NCBI GenBank assembly: GCA_964609965.1
Contig: CAZSTS010000018.1
Location: 1-46,447, forward strand
Origin: JAHJDR01 sp964609965
GTDB taxonomy: Bacteria; UBA10199; JADGCS01
DNA length: 46,447 nt
Reading direction: 5' to 3'
The notes below the pieces were generated by a model that saw only the letters and a list, made by a program, of their open reading frames with translations, was not told where the DNA came from and ran no database searches. Shown here piece after piece: positions 40,590 through 46,447 of the stretch; positions within the stretch are counted from its first letter, which is position 1; every line of letters starts with the position of its first letter. The translations under genes and the position numbers were made by a program.

Positions 40590-40937
40590 TCATTCTTCCA
40601 CCTCCAGATCAATCGAAGCCACGATCATGTCTTTTCCTGAATCCACTATCACATTTGCTGAATGACATTTTGGACATGCCAAAACTTCTGCTTGTATCTC
40701 ATTAGATTTACAGTCCTGGCACGATACCTTTAAAGGGACAATGACAAGTATTAGCTTAGCCCCTTGGACAGGAGTTTGTTCGCAAGCCAGAGGAAAGCAA
40801 AACTTTAACGCATCTGGCTCTACACCTGAATGGGTTCCAATTTGGACTGTCACTGAATTCACTTTAGCCTCTGGGTAAGAGGCTAAGTTATCATTTACAA
40901 TGTCGACGATATTTGTGGCAATAGAGAGTTCGTGCAT
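40590..40937 (-). CDS. hypA: Hydrogenase nickel chaperone HypA
   Basis: The start is 40937 (MHELSIATNIVDIV), where His2 is the conserved nickel ligand; upstream extension (MRCISLKNWAKWLRYS) is translated from the M20 gene's end. The 115-residue protein has the zinc site CQDCKSNEI...CPKC and the strand PVQGAKLILVIVPL. It hands nickel to HypB. It lies seven bases after the peptidase stop, so the two share a transcript. HypA sits first in a hypA-B-F-C-D-E row. Confidence 0.96.
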   Translation of the reverse strand: MHELSIATNIVDIVNDNLASYPEAKVNSVTVQIGTHSGVEPDALKFCFPLACEQTPVQGAKLILVIVPLKVSCQDCKSNEIQAEVLACPKCHSANVIVDSGKDMIVASIDLEVEE

Positions 40938-40944
40938 GCTATAC

Positions 40945-42348
40945 CTAAGCCATTTTGCCCAGTTCTTCAAAGAGATGCATCTCACTCAAAATCATTTTTT
41001 TGAAATCTGAGATGAGAAGGCTTTCATTTTCAGAATGAATATAACTGTAGGGATCATGCATGGGAAGAAGCAAAACAGGGGCGTTGTATGAATCAGCAAA
41101 TGTTTTCACCAAAGGAATGGCTGCGCCACAGCCCTGGAGAACAACTTCGTGATCAAAGCCTTTTTGCAAAGCTATCATAGCCGCATCAAAGTACTTTTTG
41201 TCTTTGCCCTCTGTGTCTACTTGCCAACCATCAAAATGGTCTTCTGCCTCAAGTTCAATAGTGAGTCCCCAAGGAGTGCTTTCTATGAGATGTTTTTTTA
41301 GAGCTGCTTCGACGTCCTTGGCTTTCATAGTCGAAGGTGTGCGGACAGTAATTCGAGCCCAGGCTTCAGGAACTATGATGTTTCCCGCTTGTTCGCGCTT
41401 AGAGGCTTCAAAGGCATTTATAGCCAAGTGTGGCAGCTTCCATAATTGCGCGTGTGGGTAGTCGCAATGTTTGATGAGCTGAGTTTTTTCAAGAAGACCT
41501 GCTTTTTCACGAGCATCTTTCTCATCAAATTTAAATTTGCTCAAAGCTTCTTCTTCTTCTTTTGTAAATTGAGGAATCATAGCTTTGATTTCAGGAACAG
41601 CAATCATGCCATTCTCATCCACAAGACTGGCTAATATTTTACTCAGAGCCATAGCAGGATCAGGAATAAAACCACCCCACATCCCTGAGTGAAGAGGCTT
41701 ATCCATGCCCTTGAGGGTGATTTCAAAGCCAGCCATTCCTCGCAAAGAAGATGTGAGAGAAGGTTGTCCGCAATCGATAGCCGTGTTGTCTGGGACAAGC
41801 ATGACATCTGCTTTTAAGAGTTCCCTGTGTTTTTTAACAAGATCAGGAAAGTGAGCGCTGCCAACTTCTTCTTCTCCTTCGATCAAAACCTTGATATTCA
41901 CTGGAGGCTCTTGCCCTGTTTCAAAAAAAGCAGAGAGTAGGGCAGTATGAGTGATGATTGCAGCTTTATCATCGGCTGTGCCGCGTCCATAGAGTCTCAA
42001 TCCACCCTTGCCTTCTTTGATCACAGGTTCAAAGGGTTTTGATTCCCAAATATTTTCATTTCCTATTGGTTGGACATCGTAGTGACCATAAAGAAGAACT
42101 GTTGGTTTGCCTGGTGCATGACAGTAATCAGCGTAGGCAAAGGGATGTCCGCCCTCTATTTCGAGAACTTGAACGTTTTCTAGCTTTATTCTTTTGAAAA
42201 GCTCAGCAACCATTTGGGCATTTTCTTTACAGGTTGCAGGGTCAAAATTAGGAAAACTAATACTGGGAATTTTACATAGCTGTATGAGTTCCTCAATATG
42301 AGAATCAAAATTGTCTTCAATGTGTTGAGTGATTTTATTTAAGTCCAT
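40945..42348 (-). CDS. M20 family dipeptidase/peptidase
   Basis: The 467-residue cytoplasmic metallopeptidase has the M20 metal ligands: His and Asp in LLYGHYDVQPI, the bridging Asp in YGRGTADDKAA, the catalytic Glu pair in IEGEEEVGSAHF, and Asp in VMLVPDN. The bulge domain (about residues 195-360) is of the dimerisation type. C-terminal metal His should be in LLPMHDPYSYIHSEN. This pattern fits carnosinase-like dipeptidases. It has no evident link with hydrogenase maturation, although hypA follows closely. The AAAGGAGCC before ATG is a good ribosome-binding site. Confidence 0.93.
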   Translation of the reverse strand: MDLNKITQHIEDNFDSHIEELIQLCKIPSISFPNFDPATCKENAQMVAELFKRIKLENVQVLEIEGGHPFAYADYCHAPGKPTVLLYGHYDVQPIGNENIWESKPFEPVIKEGKGGLRLYGRGTADDKAAIITHTALLSAFFETGQEPPVNIKVLIEGEEEVGSAHFPDLVKKHRELLKADVMLVPDNTAIDCGQPSLTSSLRGMAGFEITLKGMDKPLHSGMWGGFIPDPAMALSKILASLVDENGMIAVPEIKAMIPQFTKEEEEALSKFKFDEKDAREKAGLLEKTQLIKHCDYPHAQLWKLPHLAINAFEASKREQAGNIIVPEAWARITVRTPSTMKAKDVEAALKKHLIESTPWGLTIELEAEDHFDGWQVDTEGKDKKYFDAAMIALQKGFDHEVVLQGCGAAIPLVKTFADSYNAPVLLLPMHDPYSYIHSENESLLISDFKKMILSEMHLFEELGKMA

Positions 42349-42374
42349 GTGGCTCCTTTTATAGTTTTAAAAAA

Positions 42375-43523
42375 TTAAATCTTCCTATCAATAATCGTGG
42401 CCACGGCCATGCCATAACCAGTACAAAGGGTGACTAAACCATAGCGAAGGTTCCGTCTTTCGAGTTCATCTAAAAGTGTTCCAAAGAGCATTGCCCCTGT
42501 GGCACCCAAAGGATGACCCATGGCAACAGCGCCTCCATTCACATTGATTTTTTCTAGAGGGATGTTGAGCTCAGTAGCGATGGCCATGGGAACTGGGGCA
42601 AAGGCTTCGTTGATTTCAAATAAATCAATGTCTTTTAATGAAAGCTTGGCAATTTTTAGGGCCTTGTTAATGGCAGGGATGGGGCCCAAGAGCATGATCA
42701 CAGGATCATCACCTACAGTGGCTGTGGCGATAATACGTGCACGAGGTTTAAGGTTGTATTTTTTGACAGCCTTATCTGAACCGATCATGACCAAAGCAGC
42801 TCCATCAACAATGCCACTTGAATTACCAGCAGTAATCATTCCATTTTCTTTGAAAACAGGTTTAAGTCCTGTCAGGGTTTCGATGGTCGTGCCAGGACGC
42901 ATGTGTTCGTCTTTTTCTATTGTGACCATGTTTCCAGATTCATTCTTACAGACAACAGGGATAATTGATTTTGAAAAACGATTTTCGTCCCAAGCAACTG
43001 CAGCTAGATTTTGTGAACGGAGCGCAAATTCATCAACTTGATCACGAGTAAAACCATATTTTTCGATGATCATTTCTGCAGAAAGACCTTGAGAGACTAA
43101 ATTAGGGTAGCGCGTTTTGAGTTCTGAATCCCCATTGTAAAAATCAATTTCCATGGGCACGCGAGTCATGTGTTCAACACCACCGGCTAGAGTCAGTCTT
43201 TGCATACCGCTCATGACAGATTGACTTGCCCAGTTTATAGCTGAGAGACCAGAACCGCAAAAGCGATTGAGTGTAACGCCAGGGATCGAATCAGGTAGAC
43301 CTGCTGCTAAAATTGCTTTGCGTGAAATGATATTGTCTTGTTCTTCGCGCTGTGAAACACATCCCATGATCACGTCATCAATTTTGGTGGGGTCTACACG
43401 GTTTCTTTCGATGATTTTGGTAAGAGGGATAGCTGTGAGATCAACGGGGTGTAAGTGCGAGAATGAGCCTTTGCGTTTGGCTCGTGGTGTGCGAATGGCA
43501 TCAATGACATAAGTCTTTTTCAT
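42375..43523 (-). CDS. Thiolase (acetyl-CoA C-acyltransferase)
   Basis: The 382-residue thiolase has the nucleophilic Cys in LNRFCGSGLSAINWA (about residue 86), NGGAVAMGHPLGATGA with the catalytic His, and a final Cys in VTLCTGYGMAVA. The region NEAFAPVPMAIATELN is also typical. It would condense or cleave acyl-CoA in beta-oxidation or short-chain acid metabolism; chain length cannot be read. It is the second gene of pgsA-thiolase-peptidase and overlaps pgsA as ATGA. A second beta-oxidation gene is not in the window. Confidence 0.95.
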   Translation of the reverse strand: MKKTYVIDAIRTPRAKRKGSFSHLHPVDLTAIPLTKIIERNRVDPTKIDDVIMGCVSQREEQDNIISRKAILAAGLPDSIPGVTLNRFCGSGLSAINWASQSVMSGMQRLTLAGGVEHMTRVPMEIDFYNGDSELKTRYPNLVSQGLSAEMIIEKYGFTRDQVDEFALRSQNLAAVAWDENRFSKSIIPVVCKNESGNMVTIEKDEHMRPGTTIETLTGLKPVFKENGMITAGNSSGIVDGAALVMIGSDKAVKKYNLKPRARIIATATVGDDPVIMLLGPIPAINKALKIAKLSLKDIDLFEINEAFAPVPMAIATELNIPLEKINVNGGAVAMGHPLGATGAMLFGTLLDELERRNLRYGLVTLCTGYGMAVATIIDRKI

Positions 43524-44146
43524 ACCACCACATCCTCTCTCTTTTCACCTCGTTTGATAATTTTGATAGCGATGCATGTGTATTGAATAAAAGTGGCAAT
43601 GGTAAACAAACCAGCAATGTAAATAAGTGCAAATTGGATATTATAAGATAGTCCTCTATAAAATAGATTTAAGGCATCAGGTCTGGCTAAGAGGTATACT
43701 TTAATAAAAGAGAATGTGAGTAAGAGGAATTGAAACAATGTTGTGCTTTTTGAGAGCCTTGAAGGCTTGATTGCGAATTTGAGTCTTTTTACAAAGTAAA
43801 GATACATCATACCAAAAACTATGTAAAAATCTCTTCCTATGACAATCAAAGCAAGCCACCATGGCAAAATATCATTGGTGCTAAGAACTAAGAAGCTGAT
43901 CAGCATGAGAAATTTGTCGGCCAAAGGATCTAAAACAGAACCGAGTTTGGTTCCCATGTTAAATTTACGGGCCAAAAGGCCATCTGTGATGTCTGTAATG
44001 CTTGCAATAATGAGAATTATCAATGCCAAGGCAAAGCGACCAACCAAGAAATAATAAATAAATACAGGAACTAAAAAGAAACGACTGAGTGTAATATAAG
44101 TAGCAAGGTTAAAGATGGATTCGCTTTTTTGAGGGGCTTTATTCAT
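43520..44146 (-). CDS. pgsA: CDP-diacylglycerol--glycerol-3-phosphate 3-phosphatidyltransferase
   Basis: The 208-residue integral membrane enzyme makes phosphatidylglycerol phosphate. It has the CDP-alcohol phosphotransferase signature, DGLLARKFNMGTKLGSVLDP followed by LADK. Several hydrophobic helices surround it. The length is normal. PssA or CLS-like proteins are alternatives within the family, but the pattern and length fit PgsA best. Its stop overlaps the thiolase start as ATGA. It diverges from ald, with 218 bases between that show no gene. Confidence 0.9.
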   Translation of the reverse strand: MNKAPQKSESIFNLATYITLSRFFLVPVFIYYFLVGRFALALIILIIASITDITDGLLARKFNMGTKLGSVLDPLADKFLMLISFLVLSTNDILPWWLALIVIGRDFYIVFGMMYLYFVKRLKFAIKPSRLSKSTTLFQFLLLTFSFIKVYLLARPDALNLFYRGLSYNIQFALIYIAGLFTIATFIQYTCIAIKIIKRGEKREDVVV

Positions 44147-44364
44147 CAGGAAGGTGGATTATGCTGTTGTGAGGGAATCTTCAATCATTTTTTTACTTGT
44201 GGTTTCAAGAGGTTACTTGGGTGCTTTTCTGACAAATTATATGATTCTTATCAAACTACAAAAAAATCACTTGCTAACGAAAAAATGGCAAATTATGGCT
44301 TGTTCGATTTTCAATTGAGCCTATTTTTTTCCTGCAGGCATCATTAATTTAAGAGAGGATTTTT

Positions 44365-45444
44365 ATGATTATTTCATGTTTAAAAGAGGTTAAAAAACAA
44401 GAAGGTCGTGTTTGTATAATTCCTGATAACGTAAAAGAATTTGTGGCAGATGGTCACACTGTTCTTATTCAAAAAGATGCAGGCATTCATTCTGGCTTTG
44501 AAAATGAGGATTATATACAGGCTGGAGCCACTATAATTGAGCAAACTAAAGATCTCATCGAGCAAAGCGATCTTGTTTGTAAGGTTAAAGAACCCACTAT
44601 TGAAGAAGTGAAAATGATGCGTGAAGGCCAGATATTTTTTGGTTACCTGCATTTAGCGGCTATTCCAGACACTCTACAAGCTATTGTGGACCAAAAAATT
44701 CATGCTCTTAGTTTTGAGACTCTTGAACTTGAAGACAGAAGTTTGCCTCTCCTTGCTCCTATGAGTGAAATAGCAGGCAAACTTGCTACGCAGAACGGAG
44801 CGCACGCTCTCAGATTTGACCAGGGTGGTCGTGGCGTTCTTATGGGAGGCACAATCACTGTTAAACCAGCGCGTGTTCTCGTTCTTGGTGGTGGTGTTGT
44901 TGGGCAGAATGCAGCTGATATTGCCATTGGAATGGGCGCTGACACAACTATTCTCGACATCTCACAAGATAGATTAGATCAGCTAAAAACTAAATACGGA
45001 AGAAGATGTCATGTCATGTTATCAACACCAGAAACTGTCGAAAAACTAGCTATAGAGTCTGACCTTGTTGTGGGTGCTGTTCTCATTGTTGGTGAAAAGG
45101 CGCCCAGACTTGTGACAGAAGACTTAGTGAAGAAGATGAAACGTGGTGCTGTCATTGTTGATGTGTCTGTGGATCAAGGTGGTTGTGTAGAGACATCAGA
45201 GGTAACAACCCATGAACATCCAACAGTAGTGAAGCATGGCGTTCTTCATTATGGTGTTGCGAATATGCCAGGTTCGGTCCCAGTAACTGGAACGCTTGCT
45301 CTGAATAACGTCAGTTTTCCTTATTTTAAAGAACTGGCTAACCTAGGTCTAGAGGGCGTTTGTTCAAAATATCCCGAAATGAAAAAAGCGATTAATTGTA
45401 CGATGGGTAATATTGTTCACCCTGGGATAATGAATATATTGTAG
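44365..45444 (+). CDS. ald: Alanine dehydrogenase
   Basis: The 359-residue enzyme reversibly deaminates L-alanine to pyruvate with NAD. The conserved KEVKKQEGRVCIIPDNV start, FGYLHLAA, SEIAGKLATQNGAHAL, and the NAD fold LVLGGGVVGQNAADIAIGMGADTTILD are characteristic, as is VTEDLVKKMKRGAVIVDVSVDQGGCVETSEVTTHE. Length is normal. AGAGAGGA lies before the ATG. It is monocistronic. The 3' region has repeat words resembling the ones at 20805-20860. Confidence 0.97.
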   Translation: MIISCLKEVKKQEGRVCIIPDNVKEFVADGHTVLIQKDAGIHSGFENEDYIQAGATIIEQTKDLIEQSDLVCKVKEPTIEEVKMMREGQIFFGYLHLAAIPDTLQAIVDQKIHALSFETLELEDRSLPLLAPMSEIAGKLATQNGAHALRFDQGGRGVLMGGTITVKPARVLVLGGGVVGQNAADIAIGMGADTTILDISQDRLDQLKTKYGRRCHVMLSTPETVEKLAIESDLVVGAVLIVGEKAPRLVTEDLVKKMKRGAVIVDVSVDQGGCVETSEVTTHEHPTVVKHGVLHYGVANMPGSVPVTGTLALNNVSFPYFKELANLGLEGVCSKYPEMKKAINCTMGNIVHPGIMNIL

Positions 45445-45445
45445 G

Positions 45446-45535
45446 AATAGTTTAGGAACTATTGCTATTTCTTTTCACTATTGCTTATTGGATAATGAGT
45501 CAGTGAGCAGGGATAGTTAACAGGAATAGTTTTTT
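45446..45535. repeat. AATAGTT/AACAGGAATAG short-word array after ald
   Basis: The stretch is built from GGAATAGTT, AACTATTGC, TTCACTATTGC, GTGAGCAGGGATAG and AACAGGAATAG words in both orientations. Similar words occur after the lipoprotein at 20805-20860. It may fold, but no clean terminator is present. The remainder to 45736 has a TATAAT box at 45669-45674 that may serve the receiver gene. Confidence 0.65.
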
Positions 45536-45736
45536 CAATATAAAGACATAAATGTTCATATTTTGTAAATTCTTTGCAAAAAAATCCATAAAAAAAACGT
45601 TTGCCGTATTGACAATATAATTTATTTCATTCCACGAAATAACTACTGTTATTGGGTTTAAGCTATGTTATAATTTATTATTGTAGAGGAAAAGAGGGAT
45701 CAGAACCTTTGTGGTGCACAGGAGGAGAGAGGTGTT

Positions 45737-46120
45737 ATGAATATACAAAAAATCTTTGTTATCGACACAGACCCAGAGATTGTCGATAGTCTCATGCAAA
45801 AAATAGAGTCATTTGGCTTAGAGGCAAACCCTGTGACCTCTTATGAACAAATTATTGACATGCTCATGCAAGGTACTCCTGATCTAATCATCATGGATCT
45901 CGGATTTGCCCAGCTAGAAGGTAAATCCTTTCTCGAAGCCATACGGCAGAACTTATCTCCAGGTGATATGATGCCTCCCGTGAGTGTGATGAATGGGTCT
46001 AATGATCATTTCCTGAGCACCTATGCCTATGATTTAGGCGCTTCAGATTTTCATGCCACAAGCTATGATGCGGACTCATTGCAGGCTCTTATTACTGATT
46101 ACATGCCTAGCGAAGAATGA
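45737..46120 (+). CDS. Stand-alone receiver-domain protein lacking the conserved Lys
   Basis: The 127-residue protein has a response-regulator receiver fold: FVIDTDPEIVDSL with acidic residues at 10 and 12, phosphoacceptor Asp54 in LIIMDLGF, and DLGASDFHATSYDADSL near the C-terminus, where the conserved Lys of the KP motif is missing and the switch Thr/Ser is unclear (VSVMNGS). There is no output domain. Such single-domain proteins relay or sense signals; the missing Lys suggests altered phosphorylation control. No histidine kinase lies in the window. AGGAGGAG precedes the ATG. It could be a pseudo-receiver. Confidence 0.75.
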   Translation: MNIQKIFVIDTDPEIVDSLMQKIESFGLEANPVTSYEQIIDMLMQGTPDLIIMDLGFAQLEGKSFLEAIRQNLSPGDMMPPVSVMNGSNDHFLSTYAYDLGASDFHATSYDADSLQALITDYMPSEE

Positions 46121-46196
46121 AGCCGATTATTATCAATAAATATTCATTAATTAAATCTAACAAAAATAATTTTATTTAAAATCGACATTCCAGTAT

Positions 46197-46331
46197 CCCA
46201 GGGTGGCGGCCGTTTCACTGGCCTTACCCTGGGCTATTATATTAAGCCCCTTCAGGGCACAGAGCAGTCCCCCTGAAAGGGCGACAATAGTTTAGCCCAG
46301 GGTTTACAACGCGAAGCGAAGTAACCCTGGG
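46197..46331. repeat. REP-like hairpin array (CCCAGGGT family), second site
   Basis: Hairpins include cccagggt...accctggg (46197-46233), ccctgaaaggg (46271-46281) and cccagggt...accctggg (46296-46331). The first stem matches in reverse the one at 18769-18809. The window's right end beyond it holds the tail of a likely REP transposase. 46121-46196 shows no gene. Confidence 0.8.
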
Positions 46332-46379
46332 TTATTACATTCCAGGAAACCCCGTACGGAGGCTCTTCTTTATGGGTTC

Positions 46380-46447
46380 CTAATTCGAGTCGTAGATAGC
46401 CGGAGTGCGGGGATGAATGGATCGATTTTCGTAGTGCAACCCGTAGG
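46380..46447 (-). CDS. 3' end of a probable IS200-like REP transposase (partial)
   Basis: A minus-strand open frame enters from the right edge and ends at 46380 with YGLHYENRSIHPRTPAIYDS, one more residue (N), then stop. YGLHYENR resembles the YGIEYDERY-type C-terminal motif of Y1/REP transposases, and REP-like hairpins lie directly next to it. Only about 21 codons are visible, so the call is tentative. It may equally be the tail of another gene. Confidence 0.35.
   Translation of the reverse strand, partial: YGLHYENRSIHPRTPAIYDSN

Overview
The window looks like chromosomal DNA of a moderately AT-rich Gram-negative bacterium, most likely one of the former Deltaproteobacteria or a related uncultivated phylum (Bdellovibrionota or UBA10199-like). 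This is an inference from gene content: several lipoproteins with type II signal peptides, a VKOR-DsbA fusion, the order rpsP-khpA-rimM-trmD-(SAM-dependent RNA methyltransferase)-rplS-rnhB, and a complete hypABFCDE set. No rRNA gene is present to settle it.

Layout. 1-5145: a DUF4956 membrane protein, a CotH-family lipoprotein, a 39-residue TatA-like protein coupled to an AI-2E family permease, and lysS. 5146-6137: an IS200-like REP-associated transposase bracketed by short hairpins. 6138-8991 (minus): ddl, a VKOR-DsbA fusion and tdk. 9233-15558: a seven-blade FG-GAP lipoprotein, nadB, an alpha/beta hydrolase, a YkgJ-type cysteine-cluster protein and an NAD-dependent epimerase. 15799-18701 (plus): an M48-like metalloprotease, then folB, folE, queD and a HAD hydrolase, the pterin part of which serves folate and queuosine precursors. 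18702-19259: REP-like hairpins and an overlooked 59-residue membrane protein. 19260-22257: a lipoprotein, a probable Ni/Co transporter and a nitroreductase.

22287-28469 (minus) is the most unusual segment. Two near-identical 446-residue radical SAM proteins alternate with three paralogous proteins of no family I recognise. Two identical-spacing promoters and a 17-codon remnant of one paralogue show that the cassette arose by tandem duplication. Two of the paralogues end in the same tail (LRKPGGKVFG), and a neighbouring low-complexity protein ends in a similar LR-x-GG tail. A radical-SAM enzyme/substrate system is a reasonable hypothesis, but the sequence does not prove it.

28637-34929: a secreted FG-GAP-type protein, a lipoprotein, tRNA-Met with a broken copy of its 5' end, a KaiB/thioredoxin-fold protein, then the ribosomal/tRNA-modification operon with internal terminators. 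34948-44146 (minus): hypE, hypD, hypC, hypF, hypB, hypA, an M20 dipeptidase, a thiolase and pgsA. The hyp genes build the NiFe(CN)2CO centre, but no hydrogenase structural gene lies in the window. 44365-46447: alanine dehydrogenase, a degenerate receiver-domain protein, REP-like hairpins and the 3' end of a probable second REP transposase.

Gene junctions throughout carry short repetitive words or compact palindromes. These often supply the last codons, start-site extensions or ribosome-binding sites of flanking genes, and they misled several simple longest-ORF starts, which are corrected here.
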